Notes: generated by a model not told the origin, from the letters alone. DNA of 64,000 nucleotides from Prochlorococcus sp. AG-363-O16 (GCA_003280095.1 QCGA01000001.1:185664-249663); one strand, 5' to 3'. Shown: positions 1 through 9,321, counted from the first letter of the stretch. Numbers and translations: made by a program.

Positions 1-454
1 TATAAATGCCATTCGATTCTTATCGAATACTGCACCTGCGATCCAATTACCACCACTTGCAGGCTATCAAAACGTTATTATTCATAGACATGGGGTTTCC
101 CCATGGCGAACAACTAGAGACAATCCTTTAGATTTAGAATGTCTTGGAGCAGACTCTGTCATTCTGCAATTATTCATAAGAGGCAATCCATTCAATGACA
201 CCAAAGATCAACAAGAAGCTTGGAGTGAAGCTGTACAACAGCTACAAAAGGAAAAGTTATTGAAGGCTCTAGTGGTCTATGGCAGTCCTTATCTATGGGA
301 AAAGCTGGTTCCAGTTCTAGATCCCCACCTCCCAGCCGTTTATTGTCCAGGACAAATGCCCAATGCACAAGAACTCGCTCTAAAGTCTCTATTTCGATCC
401 AATATTCCTTTAAACACAACAAAAGGGAACATACATAAGGCATTTACTGACTGA
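1..454 (+). CDS. Glycoside hydrolase family 3 protein (beta-N-acetylglucosaminidase-like), C-terminal part
   Basis: This is the last 150 codons of a gene that begins before the window; the frame is open from base 2 to the TGA at 452-454. The residues resemble the C-terminal region of the cyanobacterial GH3 glycosidases annotated as beta-N-acetylglucosaminidase, with a VVYGSPY stretch, an AVYCPGQMP motif and a terminal FTD, which I recall as typical of these proteins. Members hydrolyse terminal GlcNAc from cell-wall fragments. The N-terminal TIM barrel with the catalytic Asp lies outside the window, so activity cannot be judged here. A hemD gene follows on the same strand after a 406-base gap. 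The family call rests on memory of a divergent C-terminal region, so it is moderate; another GH3 specificity is possible. Confidence 0.6.
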   Translation, partial: INAIRFLSNTAPAIQLPPLAGYQNVIIHRHGVSPWRTTRDNPLDLECLGADSVILQLFIRGNPFNDTKDQQEAWSEAVQQLQKEKLLKALVVYGSPYLWEKLVPVLDPHLPAVYCPGQMPNAQELALKSLFRSNIPLNTTKGNIHKAFTD

Positions 455-860
455 CTCCTAGTGCTAAAGATCGTGCGCATCCAATCTGAATTCCGATTAA
501 ATCCTTGGAGCTCCGCCAAACCTTGTTGATTCATCTGTTAACGAAAGACAACTTGCAGAAGCTATCTAGCTCGATACCCCATTACCTCAAAAAGCCCCCT
601 AAATCGTGCTTGGTTGGTTACTGGAAAAATGAAACGTCTTTCAAAGTACCAAGGAACCTTACTAGCAAACTAAACACCGAAATCCAATTCATCCAAAAAC
701 ACAGCACAATCATGCATTGATGTACTTTTTAGTGGAAGACATCAATAATCCCAGAAACAATTTAAAGAATCAATTAATCTTTGAAGGACTAACCCGCATA
801 AATGAACCATAAGAGTTTAAAAAGCAATTAAATGAAATTATCAAACTCAAGAGAAAGCGT
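455..860. other. Gene-poor interval between GH3 glycosidase and hemD
   Basis: These 406 bases carry no gene I can support. One 71-codon reading frame (505-720, plus strand) has no recognisable domain and no clear ribosome binding site. A 7-base inverted repeat (TTGATGT at 717 with ACATCAA about 15 bases later) is present but lacks a T-run and is too weak to call a terminator. The hemD promoter and leader should lie here. Confidence 0.5.
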
Positions 861-1670
861 ATGAACCAATCAAATAAAAATGAACAACCACTATCAGGAA
901 AGACTATTGTTATAACGAGAGCTCAGGAACAACAAAGTGAAGTCAAAGCTTTGTTGAAAAATCTCGGAGCAAGAGTTTTGGATCTACCAGCTCTCATCAT
1001 TGGAGAACCCAGTGACTGGGAACCCCTAGACACTGCACTTGCGGAACTCAACAACTTCCATTGGATGATCTTCTCTAGTGCGAATGGAGTTAAAGCAGTA
1101 GAAAATCGATTACAGCTATCAGGGACCTCTCTATCTCGACACCCCAAAACACTCAAAATCGCTGCTGTGGGGCGCAAAACCGCTCATCTTCTCAACAATC
1201 TAGATACTGACGTCGACTTTATCCCCCCCAACTTTGTCGCTGACAGCTTAATCAAGCATTTCCCAGTATCTGGCTTTGGGCTCAGGATTCTCCTACCAAG
1301 AGTCGAGACTGGTGGTAGGACATTGATTGCTGAAGCATTTAGACAAGCTGGAGCTTTTGTCCTTGAAGTACCCGCATACGAATCATCTTGTCCCCAAAAC
1401 ATACCTTTATCCACAGCAAAGGCGTTCTTAAATGGTGAAGTAGATGCAATCGCATTTACAAGTGGGAAAACCGCTATTCACACTGCACAACTATTAAAAA
1501 AAAATCTTCATGGAGAATCAATCAAACACTTATCAAGAATCAAAATTATCTCAATTGGCCCACAAACAAGTTTAAGTTGCAAAAAATATTTCAACAAAAT
1601 CGATCAAGAAGCCGATCCACATGACGTTGAAGGGCTTGTTCAGGCTTGCGTTAAAGCAATAAATCAATAG
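861..1670 (+). CDS. hemD: Uroporphyrinogen-III synthase
   Basis: It cyclises hydroxymethylbilane with inversion of ring D to give uroporphyrinogen III, the precursor of haem, chlorophyll and sirohaem, in the cytoplasm. The 269-residue product has the normal length for HemD and the two-lobe alpha/beta pattern: an early TIVITRAQEQ strand-turn near residue 14, a central LRILLPRVETGG segment that links the domains, and the late AFTSGKTAIHTA stretch near residue 200 typical of the family's second half. HemD proteins are poorly conserved, so the call depends on these motifs and length. The ATG at 861 follows a GAGAAAG run that can serve as ribosome binding site. The gene is convergent with the crtQ/START-like pair; chlM, a later step of the same branch, lies elsewhere in the window. 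Confidence 0.88.
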   Translation: MNQSNKNEQPLSGKTIVITRAQEQQSEVKALLKNLGARVLDLPALIIGEPSDWEPLDTALAELNNFHWMIFSSANGVKAVENRLQLSGTSLSRHPKTLKIAAVGRKTAHLLNNLDTDVDFIPPNFVADSLIKHFPVSGFGLRILLPRVETGGRTLIAEAFRQAGAFVLEVPAYESSCPQNIPLSTAKAFLNGEVDAIAFTSGKTAIHTAQLLKKNLHGESIKHLSRIKIISIGPQTSLSCKKYFNKIDQEADPHDVEGLVQACVKAINQ

Positions 1671-1731
1671 GATTCATAACTTATTTTAACAACATTTAAT
1701 AAGCAGCATTTCTATTTAATTACTAAGGATT

Positions 1732-2193
1732 TTAGGACTTATATCCAGTCTGAACTAAATCTCTGAATCTATTTAAATTATTCTGCAGTTCATTGGTTAC
1801 CATTCTACTAAGTATTCTTGCTTCCATCAAAGGGGCTAAAGCTTTTGGAAGCTCATAAGAAACACTTAATTTCACAACTGTCAGGTTTGTCTCTTCCTCA
1901 TAAAAACGAGCCGCACCTTTTGTGGGCAATCCACCAACAGAAACCCATTCCAATTTTTGCTCATCAATACGTTGAGTGATCTGAGCTTTCCAGGTAAAAC
2001 GAAAGCCATTTGCTGCCAAAGTCCATTCAGTGAGGTCAGGCAGTGTTTTCGCAGTTTCATCGTCAACTGTTTTGACTGATTCAATCCACGTCATCCAACG
2101 TGGCATAGCTTCCAAATCACTCCAAACTGCCCACACCTGTTTAACAGGTGCTTGGACATTGGTCTTCACAGTGTGTTCAAGCCATTTCCCCAT
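1732..2193 (-). CDS. SRPBCC (START-like, polyketide cyclase/coenzyme Q-binding) family protein
   Basis: The 153-residue product fits the SRPBCC fold, small proteins with a deep hydrophobic cavity for a lipid-like ligand. Visible features are the early VQAPVKQVWAVWSDLEAMPRW block (family pattern: vxxxWxxl..mPxW), a central run of beta strands (WTLAANGFRFTWKAQI) and a long C-terminal helix. It sits directly downstream of crtQ: the ATG at 2193 lies 2 bases past the crtQ stop, and a TTG at 2199 would overlap it, so the two are surely co-transcribed. The conserved pairing with zeta-carotene desaturase suggests a role in carotenoid or quinone handling, but that is inference; no ligand is known to me. 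Confidence 0.8.
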   Translation of the reverse strand: MGKWLEHTVKTNVQAPVKQVWAVWSDLEAMPRWMTWIESVKTVDDETAKTLPDLTEWTLAANGFRFTWKAQITQRIDEQKLEWVSVGGLPTKGAARFYEEETNLTVVKLSVSYELPKALAPLMEARILSRMVTNELQNNLNRFRDLVQTGYKS

Positions 2194-2195
2194 GT

Positions 2196-3656
2196 TCAAG
2201 CAACCGCTGTGTTCGTAGCTAATTGAGCTTTCTTGCGAAGGATCGCTGAAGCAGCCAAATGACCACTCATAGTTGCTCCTTCCATTGAGTCAATATAATC
2301 CTGTTTGGTGTAACTGCCAGCGAGGAAAAAATTACTTATCGGAGTTGCTTGAAGAGGTCTATAAGGCTCCATTCCTGGTGCTTCCCTATATAAAGATTGC
2401 GAAAGTTTTACAACATTACTCCACACAAGATTTAGAGACATAGATGAAGGGAACAACTCGCGAACTTGAGCATCAGTATGAGTAACTATTTCTTCAATAG
2501 ATTTACTTATCCAGGGATCTCCTGGAGTCAATACACATTGAAGCAACGAACCCATCCCCTCAATCCGATAATCTTCAGGACTTGTAAGTGCTAAATCCGC
2601 AAAGCAACTAAAATCAGCATCAGCTGTATAAAGTAGATTATCCAACCCAGAAGGTTTCGATAAGTTCTTAAGAGATAAATCATTAGACAACTCTGTCACC
2701 CAGCCGTCATATCTCAGTTGTACTGTTGCGACAGGAACCGCCTGAAGTTTTTTTATATTTGCAAATTGTGAGAACCTTTCCCATTCCTTTGGAACAAGAT
2801 TCTTAATTCCTGGTACATCACATGCAGCCAGATATGCATCGGCCTGAATAGTCTTTTCGCCCTCAGATGTTCCAAAAGTCACTCCAGTAACTAAAGGTCC
2901 TTGAGAATCATCAAAATGAATTCTTCGAGCCTTATAACGCAAATGTAAGTTGCCACCCTTAGCCGTTATGTAATCGAGAATCGGAGAGGTTAACCAACGA
3001 TGAGGGGACCCCTTCAGCAGATTCAGTTTAGAAGCCTCAGTTTTAGCCGCAAACATCATGAAAATTGTGAGCATGCATCTAGCAGAAATCGACTCACAAT
3101 CAATAAATCCCAATGCATAAGCAATCGGATTCCACATTCTTTTGATGCTCTGAACACTTCCCCCATGATTAAGGAACCATGTTTGAAAGCTAATTGAATC
3201 AAGATCTCTAATTACTTGCATGGCACCTTCATAATCAACCAAACCTCTGACAATTGGACTCGTACCCAAAGCCAAAGCATTGCGCAATTTGTCAATCCAA
3301 CTCAATTGATCAGTTGTAAAAAAAGCCTTGAGCCCATTAAATGGGGCACCCAGAGGAAAGCGAAAATCAAGATCTCTAAGATCTCCTCCTTTGTTAACAA
3401 ATAAATGGGTATGGTCCTTTGGAAGGAGGTTTTCGATTGCTCCTACTTTCCGCATAAGAGCAAAAAGATTGGCGTAATTGAAGAAGAACACATGAAGGCC
3501 CATTTCAATATGGTTGCCGTTTGAATCTTCCCAACTGCCGACTTTCCCACCCAGAAACGGTCTAGCTTCATAGAGATCCACTACATGACCTTCATCGACA
3601 AGGTCTACAGCTGCTGTCAAACCAGCAAGCCCTGCACCAATAATTGCTACCCTCAC
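2196..3656 (-). CDS. crtQ: Zeta-carotene desaturase, plant type
   Basis: CrtQ (Zds) introduces two double bonds into zeta-carotene via neurosporene to give lycopene, using FAD and passing electrons to the plastoquinone pool at the membrane. The product starts with the dinucleotide-binding motif GAGLAG followed by the [16 protein letters not shown] block and ends with the carotenoid-desaturase signature [20 protein letters not shown] place the start at the GTG at 3656 (486 residues, MRVAIIGAG), because homologues begin here and a GGAAG lies just upstream; a TTG at 3680 would add eight residues. It is divergent from the Fe-S carrier gene and followed by the SRPBCC gene. The paralogue crtP in this window does the preceding desaturations. 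Confidence 0.95.
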   Translation of the reverse strand: MRVAIIGAGLAGLTAAVDLVDEGHVVDLYEARPFLGGKVGSWEDSNGNHIEMGLHVFFFNYANLFALMRKVGAIENLLPKDHTHLFVNKGGDLRDLDFRFPLGAPFNGLKAFFTTDQLSWIDKLRNALALGTSPIVRGLVDYEGAMQVIRDLDSISFQTWFLNHGGSVQSIKRMWNPIAYALGFIDCESISARCMLTIFMMFAAKTEASKLNLLKGSPHRWLTSPILDYITAKGGNLHLRYKARRIHFDDSQGPLVTGVTFGTSEGEKTIQADAYLAACDVPGIKNLVPKEWERFSQFANIKKLQAVPVATVQLRYDGWVTELSNDLSLKNLSKPSGLDNLLYTADADFSCFADLALTSPEDYRIEGMGSLLQCVLTPGDPWISKSIEEIVTHTDAQVRELFPSSMSLNLVWSNVVKLSQSLYREAPGMEPYRPLQATPISNFFLAGSYTKQDYIDSMEGATMSGHLAASAILRKKAQLATNTAVA

Positions 3657-3766
3657 TGCTTCCAAAAAAGAACCTTCCAAAGCACTCTATGAAAATGAAT
3701 GCAAGTTTGAATAGGGCAAAAGTCAGGATGACTTCATAAAGTGGTATTAATCCAGTCTCAGCAGTC

Positions 3767-4159
3767 ATGAGCACCCCTTCCTCTTCTGCCGCAACCCATT
3801 CAGCCAGAGACGGCAAAGGAATCATTGTTACTGAAGCAGCTATGCAGCAATTAGCCCGACTGTGTAACGAACAGGGTGATGGGCAAGTCCTAAGGGTCGG
3901 AGTTCGTTCTGGGGGTTGTAGCGGAATGAGCTACACAATGGACTTCATTTCAATCAACGAATTACAAAAGGAAGATGAGGTCTATGAATACACACCTCCA
4001 AATGGAAGAGTTTTCAAAGTAGTCTGTGATCCCAAAAGCCTCCTTTATATTTATGGAATGCAATTAGATTTCAGTACAGAATTAATTGGTGGCGGTTTTA
4101 ACTTCACTAACCCCAATGCCACGCAAACATGTGGATGTGGTAGTTCTTTCGCAGTCTAG
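3767..4159 (+). CDS. A-type iron-sulfur carrier protein (IscA/SufA/HesB family)
   Basis: A-type carriers accept a nascent Fe-S cluster and deliver it to apoproteins. The 130-residue product has the family's three invariant cysteines: C51 in GGCSGMSY and C122/C124 in the C-terminal TCGCGSSF. About 19 extra N-terminal residues rich in Ser and Ala precede the conserved domain. In an organism rich in photosystem I and NDH-1 these carriers serve many 4Fe-4S clients, including NdhI encoded in this window. The gene is divergent from crtQ and is followed after 60 bases by a TPR protein gene on the same strand. Whether it is SufA or IscA by orthology cannot be settled from this window. Confidence 0.93.
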   Translation: MSTPSSSAATHSARDGKGIIVTEAAMQQLARLCNEQGDGQVLRVGVRSGGCSGMSYTMDFISINELQKEDEVYEYTPPNGRVFKVVCDPKSLLYIYGMQLDFSTELIGGGFNFTNPNATQTCGCGSSFAV

Positions 4160-4219
4160 AAACAAAAAGTCGTTAAATATGGGAATCTGAGAATCTCTGA
4201 AAAAAAGCAGCCTCTTCCA

Positions 4220-4639
4220 ATGGAGTCAAATCAAGATAGCCTATTTACAAAAGCCATGGCGCGCTACGAGGCGGGAGTGGCGCCAACTGAACTAATTAAA
4301 GATTTCGAGGAAATCACCACAGCAATCCCAAACCAATCAGCGGGATGGACATGTCTAGCTTGGCTACAACTCCTTTGTAATGATTCGAGTGCAGCCCTAC
4401 GCTCAGCCAGGGTTGCCGTCAAGCTAAATGGTCAGGATCCACAAGCTCGAATCAACCTTTGCCTAGCACTTCTAGAGACAAATTCCAAAGGTGTAAGAGT
4501 ACAAATCGATTTCGTTAAAAACATCTTAGGAGCCTTACCAGAACTGAAAAAAGAATTGCAAGATTCAATAAATGACGGGCTAACGAAAAAACCAGATTGG
4601 GGAGCCCTGCAAAAGGTCAAAAGTTGGTTAGGCCTTTAA
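4220..4639 (+). CDS. Small TPR-like protein
   Basis: The 139-residue product is helical and carries at least one degenerate tetratricopeptide pair: residues 40-75 (SAGWTCLAWLQLLCNDSSAA) and the following ARVAVKLNGQDPQARINLCLALLE helix. No signal peptide or membrane segment is visible. Its gene ends one base before the TTG start of the LpxB-related gene, so the two are probably translated from one message, and the upstream Fe-S carrier may be part of the same unit. I do not recognise a specific function; TPRs generally mediate protein contacts. Confidence 0.75.
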   Translation: MESNQDSLFTKAMARYEAGVAPTELIKDFEEITTAIPNQSAGWTCLAWLQLLCNDSSAALRSARVAVKLNGQDPQARINLCLALLETNSKGVRVQIDFVKNILGALPELKKELQDSINDGLTKKPDWGALQKVKSWLGL

Positions 4640-4640
4640 C

Positions 4641-5882
4641 TTGGCAAGACTACTCCTATTGAGCAATGGTCATGGCGAAGACCTCTCAGGAGCTTTACTA
4701 GGGAAAGCCCTCACAAGACTCAATCATGAGGTTGATGCTCTTCCCTTAGTTGGTGTTGGTAGTCCCTATGTCGATAGGAAAATAGCAGTACTTGGAAAAA
4801 CAAAAGATTTCAGCACGGGAGGCCTTGGCTACACGAGCTGGCAAGGACGCCTAACTGAGTTTTTTCAAGGGCAAATCTTCTACTTACTAAAACGTTTCTG
4901 GAAACTAATATTAATAGCTCATCAGTATGACTTAATCATAGTGATTGGAGACATAGTGCCAATAATCGGAGCGTGGCTGACTAATCGTCCAATCGTTACC
5001 TATCTTGTTGCCTATTCCACTCATTATGAAGGGAAACTAAGATTACCCTGGCCATGCAAAAAGCTTTTAAGAAACAAGCGATTTCTAAATATCTATAGTA
5101 GGGATCAACTCACTGCAGAAGACCTTTCAGAACAACTACATCGCCGTGTTGAATTTCTTGGCAATCCCTTTATGGATGATGTGTTAACTCCTTGCCCCAG
5201 ACTATCAGAAATCAAATATCGAATAGGACTAATACCAGGCAGTCGCTTCCCCGAACTTGAGCATAATCTCAACTTAATGTTATCAGTTATAGAATTGCTA
5301 CCAGAAGATAGGTTTACTAAAAATGAACTGAGTCTTGATTTGGCATTAGTTCCAAAGCTTGATAATTTCAGACTCAAAAAATTAACTAATCAACACGGTT
5401 GGGAGTTAGAAGAAACTTCCAATCATTCTGCAGAGCCTGTACTTAGCCGTGGTCATTATCGAATCAATGTACGCAGAGAGGCCTTTATTCAAATCTTGCA
5501 AAATAGTGACTTACTGCTCTCAATGGCAGGTACAGCAACCGAGCAAGCTGTAGGGCTTGCTAAACCAGTAGTGCAGCTACCAGGATCGGGACCACAATTC
5601 ACAGAAAACTTTGCCGAAGCACAAAGACGATTACTCGGCCCAACAGTCTTCTGTGCAGATGGAGTTCCAGGAGGGAAACTCATCTTACGTAACACTGCAG
5701 AACTCACTATGGATTTAATCGACAGAATCAAGGAAGATTTTGATCTCCAGCAAAGATGTAAAAGGCAAGCCAAACTACGTCTAGGGAAAGGCGGTAGTGG
5801 AGACAGAATTGCAAAGGCAATTAACAATCAGTTGCTACTTATCAGTAGTAATTGTAGTGGCCGCACTGAGCGCATCATTTAA
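4641..5882 (+). CDS. Lipid-A-disaccharide synthase-related glycosyltransferase (TIGR03492 type)
   Basis: The product (413 residues) resembles the cyanobacterial LpxB-related family: an N-terminal LLLLSNGHGEDLSGALL motif, VIGDIVPI in the first Rossmann half, an LIPGSRFPE motif near residue 200 and a MAGTATEQAVGLAKPVVQLPG nucleotide-sugar site near 300. True LpxB joins two UDP-GlcN-derived units of lipid A, but members of this subfamily are distinct and their substrate is not known to me. The start is a TTG because the frame is closed only 12 bases upstream and the conserved N-terminus begins right there. The last 48 bases overlap the convergent TIGR01777 gene. Confidence 0.85.
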   Translation: MARLLLLSNGHGEDLSGALLGKALTRLNHEVDALPLVGVGSPYVDRKIAVLGKTKDFSTGGLGYTSWQGRLTEFFQGQIFYLLKRFWKLILIAHQYDLIIVIGDIVPIIGAWLTNRPIVTYLVAYSTHYEGKLRLPWPCKKLLRNKRFLNIYSRDQLTAEDLSEQLHRRVEFLGNPFMDDVLTPCPRLSEIKYRIGLIPGSRFPELEHNLNLMLSVIELLPEDRFTKNELSLDLALVPKLDNFRLKKLTNQHGWELEETSNHSAEPVLSRGHYRINVRREAFIQILQNSDLLLSMAGTATEQAVGLAKPVVQLPGSGPQFTENFAEAQRRLLGPTVFCADGVPGGKLILRNTAELTMDLIDRIKEDFDLQQRCKRQAKLRLGKGGSGDRIAKAINNQLLLISSNCSGRTERII

Positions 5883-6779
5883 ATCTGGATATTTAAAGCT
5901 AAAGCCAAGCTGTTGAAGCCGTTTCGATACAACTCTCTGCCCTTCAAGAACAACTGAAGCACCATCTCCTAGAAAGATCTTTAGAATTGGCCCTGGGACC
6001 GGCAACACAGTCGGTCGCCCAAGGACCTTTCCTAGTTCAGAGGAAAAGTTAGTCATTAAAACAGGAGATGGTGCGACAGCATTAACAACTCCTAACCATG
6101 TTCGATTTTCAAGTGCTTCAACAATAATTCGACACAAGTCAGTTCTATGAATCCAACTCATCCATTGATCACCTTTACCTATTGGACCTCCTAAGCCTGC
6201 CTTGAAAACTGGCAACATCTTGCCTAAAGCACCTCCTCCCGGAGCCAAAACTATTCCAAATCTTACAATCAACAGTCGAGTAGAGCGTGGTTTACCCTGA
6301 GCCAAGGTTTCCCAACGCGAACAAAGTTGTGCCAGGAAATCTTGCCCAGAGGGACTAGCTTCATTAAACTCAGCGGTCCGACTAGTGCCGTAATAACCAA
6401 CCGCTGAGGCATTAACTAAAACGCGTGGAGGTTTCCTCAGTCGCTGCATAGCCTCAACTAATTCCTTAGTCGTCTCTAGACGACTATTCTCTATTTTCTT
6501 TAAATGTCTCGGGGTCCATCGCCTTTCGGCAATCGGCTCTCCGGTCAAGTTCACAACACCTTCCGCTTCTGCTAAAGCCTTCAATAGCGAATTACGCTGC
6601 CATGTCTCTGGGTCCGAAGGATCCATCTGCAAAAAGAAAAGTTGACCCTCTTTTGGTGGGCGAGGAAAATCCCCAATTCTCTTTCTACTGACAATGGTCA
6701 ACTGATGACCACAAGCCAGCAACTGAGGCACCAACTCACGACCTACAAAACCCGAACAACCAAAAAGTAGTAGACGCAA
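5835..6779 (-). CDS. TIGR01777-family NAD(P)-binding epimerase (YfcH-like)
   Basis: This is an extended short-chain dehydrogenase/reductase-like protein of 314 residues. It starts with a Rossmann motif GCSGFVGREL at residues 7-16, has VNLTGEPIAERRW (the subfamily hallmark) near residue 95, NASAVGYYG near 125 with the catalytic-type Tyr, and a C-terminal domain (PVPGPILKIFLGD) of the DUF1731 type. The family has a plastid member involved in cell division, but the enzymatic substrate is unknown. The TTG at 6779 is the only start that leaves the glycine motif at the N-terminus. Its end overlaps the convergent LpxB-like gene by 48 bases. Confidence 0.88.
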   Translation of the reverse strand: MRLLLFGCSGFVGRELVPQLLACGHQLTIVSRKRIGDFPRPPKEGQLFFLQMDPSDPETWQRNSLLKALAEAEGVVNLTGEPIAERRWTPRHLKKIENSRLETTKELVEAMQRLRKPPRVLVNASAVGYYGTSRTAEFNEASPSGQDFLAQLCSRWETLAQGKPRSTRLLIVRFGIVLAPGGGALGKMLPVFKAGLGGPIGKGDQWMSWIHRTDLCRIIVEALENRTWLGVVNAVAPSPVLMTNFSSELGKVLGRPTVLPVPGPILKIFLGDGASVVLEGQRVVSKRLQQLGFSFKYPDLNDALSAATTITTDK

Positions 6780-6982
6780 GAATCTGAAAAAGCTAGTATG
6801 AAAATCTATTCAAACCCAACTCTCTTCAGTGGAGGAATAGATTGGGAAAAAACTTACTATTGTGATAAAGATACTGTTGAAAGATGCCTCTCGAATCAGT
6901 TTCAGTATCTGATTCATAAATAGAAAGACGATATTGATGCCAATTCTTCCTAAGAGGCTTTAGCCTACTAACTAAGAAATTC

Positions 6983-7240
6983 ATGCTTATGACTGACAAC
7001 GAAGGACCTAGCAAACCCACAAACAACTTTAGGAAAGGTGCACTTGTCCGAGTCAACCGCACGGCATTTTTAGAAAGTATCGAAGCCTCTGCCAGTGATC
7101 CACAACCTCCCGAATATATCTTCGAAGGTCCTGGGGAATTACTCATAATCAAAGGAGAATATTGCCAAGTTCGGTGGCGCAAACCTGCCCCAGACACATG
7201 GCTAAGAATTGATCAATTAGAAACATGGCAAAATTCCTAG
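6983..7240 (+). CDS. ndhO: NAD(P)H-quinone oxidoreductase subunit O
   Basis: NdhO is a small peripheral subunit of cyanobacterial and plastid NDH-1, the ferredoxin-plastoquinone oxidoreductase of cyclic and respiratory electron flow. The 85-residue product shows the conserved core GALVRVNR, PPEYIFEGPGELL, YCQVRWRKPAPDTWLR, and the usual length. ATGs at 6983 and 6989 are both possible. The gene is isolated from the other ndh genes, as is usual for ndhO, and its stop overlaps by 4 bases the stop of the convergent glycosyltransferase. The 203-base upstream gap holds a 7-bp hairpin (6893-6915). Seven other NDH-1 subunits are encoded in this window. Confidence 0.93.
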   Translation: MLMTDNEGPSKPTNNFRKGALVRVNRTAFLESIEASASDPQPPEYIFEGPGELLIIKGEYCQVRWRKPAPDTWLRIDQLETWQNS

Positions 7241-9321
7241 GGTTCCTCATCTGTTGAACTTAGAGCCTCCTCTACAAAATCAATTGCCTTAGGAATCGTC
7301 TTAGAAGCGGAAGGCAAACGCCAAACAAATCCTCCCATTACACCACTTAAATCTCCCAAGCCGGCCAACAATGCATTTGGATTTTTTTGATTGGCCGTGT
7401 CAGCAACTAAGGCAGCCTTCCAAGGATTCCAACTCGCCAAAATAACTGCACTCCGATAAGCACTAGGCCAAGGGTTAGCAGGAAGATATTGTTCTAAAAT
7501 TGCAAATTGCTTGGATGCTTCATAAGGCCTATTCTCAAGGACGGCCAACAAAGCAAGTGTCCAACGGGCTTCAATATCAACAGGATTGTTCATCAAAGTA
7601 TTCATTGCCTTCTTACGAACCTCACTTTGATATTCAAAGTGACCATCTACCATATGTTGAATAGCAACTACGGAAAAGACATCCTCAAGCCCTTTAACTC
7701 CTGTCTCTAACCCTTTTGCAAGACTAGGGAAAGTTTCCGAGAAACTAATTCGAGCAGGAGCAGTAGATTTTCTACTCCAAAGGGAATAATTACCTCCACC
7801 GAGACGAGAGAAAATCCTTTTCTGAACAAACCAACCACTATCTCTAACAGCTTGATCAAGAATTGCCGCTGACTCACGTACGGAACCCTGATCACCTTCA
7901 GCCAAGACTACCCACTGTGCTTGAGTTAATAATGGCTCTATATCTTGCAGACTATTACCTAGTTGCCTACCAACTAACTTCCCACCATTTCTACGACCGT
8001 AATAGCTCACATTGTGCTGATTCAAATCAGGAGTGCTAGGTACAACAATTAAAGTAGTTGGTACTCCTGAAGGATTTGCTCCTCCCGCTGCAAGAACTAT
8101 TTCCTGCAAAGGTCCGTTTCTTGCCGAGCCTAATCGTGAAACTTGAGCATTCCAAGCGACTGGGAACATACTTAACCAACCAGTAACCAAAACCATTGGG
8201 AATGCAAAAGATATCCGTGGAAACCATTTTCTCTCTATAAATAACCCCCACTGCAACCAACCCCTAGCCAATATCAGCAGAATTGAAGGTAAAACCGGTG
8301 CAATATAGCGGTCACCCTTATTAGGACTCAAACTCGTGAAAATCCAAGCTGCAAAAAGAGTAAAAATCAACCAAAACCAAGCCAATTTATTATCCAAACC
8401 AGACCATCGCTCGTTAAGCTTTAGTACGCAGGCCCGATTCAGAAATAAGCACAGCAATACACCACTCAAACCAACAACTAAGAAAAGATGTCCTACTTGA
8501 GAAGGTAAAAGTTGTGCATACCAAGTCCAATTATCTAGTGAAAACAATGAAGGGTCCCCTTCCCTCACTGCAGATTCAATAACCGCTCTCTTTGTTCCAC
8601 CAATTGTAGTAATCCAATTATGTTTCAGCCATGGAAGGACACCCAACAGCACCAAACATATTCCCATGACACATTGACGACGTGTGGACCTATCTCTTCG
8701 CAATGCAACCCAACCAGCCCAAAGAACAGCTGGTAAAAGAACTAGCAAAGCACTCTGTTTAACAAGAACGGCAACCGTAAAAGCAGCTGCCGCCCAAAAA
8801 GCTTGAGTCCATCTCCCTCCTGTCTCAGGATCCCACCAGCAACCCAACCGCCAAAGAGCCAAGGTAACAACAGCAGTCAAGGGCATTTCCAAGAGATAAT
8901 CTGAACGTAAGGTCAACAATGCAGGAGTGATTGAGACAAAGGCGACACCTAGCAATGCCAAATCTCGACCACGTAAATGCAACCCCCAAAATGCAACTGA
9001 TACCAGTAACAACCCATTCCAAAGACTCAGACTCCATGCGGCTTGCCTAGGAGCATCCCCAGCCAACGCCATCACACTTCCATTAACTAATGAAGCCAAT
9101 GGAGGAATCTTTGGCGAAAGATCCAATAACGCTTTCCATCCAAGCCAATGTCCTCCGTGCAAAAGACCAAGTGCTCTGCCATGGTCCAATGCACTATTCA
9201 AATAATCAGCTTGGTCCCATGAAGGGATACCACTAAAGGAGTGCCACCACAAACGGTCAGCCACTGTAGCTATAAGCCAAATAAAACCAACCAGACCCCA
9301 AAATTTAAAAGAAACTTTCAC
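7237..9321 (-). CDS. Polytopic membrane glycosyltransferase (GT39/ArnT-like) with soluble C-terminal helical domain
   Basis: The 694-residue product begins with an uncleaved signal-anchor helix and has about a dozen membrane segments in the first 420 residues. After the first helix is IPSWDQADYLNSAL, resembling the acidic periplasmic loop of PMT/ArnT-type enzymes that use polyprenyl-phosphate sugars. Residues from roughly 430 on are soluble, and the last 180 are helical and TPR-like (NNPVDIEARWTLALLAVLEN, EASKQFAILEQYLP). The acceptor and sugar are unknown. The GTG start at 9321 shares one base with the stop of the J-domain gene (TAGTG), so the two are coupled. Family assignment is by architecture, hence moderate. 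Confidence 0.75.
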   Translation of the reverse strand: MKVSFKFWGLVGFIWLIATVADRLWWHSFSGIPSWDQADYLNSALDHGRALGLLHGGHWLGWKALLDLSPKIPPLASLVNGSVMALAGDAPRQAAWSLSLWNGLLLVSVAFWGLHLRGRDLALLGVAFVSITPALLTLRSDYLLEMPLTAVVTLALWRLGCWWDPETGGRWTQAFWAAAAFTVAVLVKQSALLVLLPAVLWAGWVALRRDRSTRRQCVMGICLVLLGVLPWLKHNWITTIGGTKRAVIESAVREGDPSLFSLDNWTWYAQLLPSQVGHLFLVVGLSGVLLCLFLNRACVLKLNERWSGLDNKLAWFWLIFTLFAAWIFTSLSPNKGDRYIAPVLPSILLILARGWLQWGLFIERKWFPRISFAFPMVLVTGWLSMFPVAWNAQVSRLGSARNGPLQEIVLAAGGANPSGVPTTLIVVPSTPDLNQHNVSYYGRRNGGKLVGRQLGNSLQDIEPLLTQAQWVVLAEGDQGSVRESAAILDQAVRDSGWFVQKRIFSRLGGGNYSLWSRKSTAPARISFSETFPSLAKGLETGVKGLEDVFSVVAIQHMVDGHFEYQSEVRKKAMNTLMNNPVDIEARWTLALLAVLENRPYEASKQFAILEQYLPANPWPSAYRSAVILASWNPWKAALVADTANQKNPNALLAGLGDLSGVMGGFVWRLPSASKTIPKAIDFVEEALSSTDEEP

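Noticed and set aside
505-720. 71-codon plus-strand frame between GH3 gene and hemD
   Set aside because: No ribosome site, no domain, unusual composition for a folded protein; I kept the region as gene-poor.
6798-6923. 41-codon plus-strand frame before ndhO
   Set aside because: No ribosome site and no known homologue; cannot be supported from one sequence.
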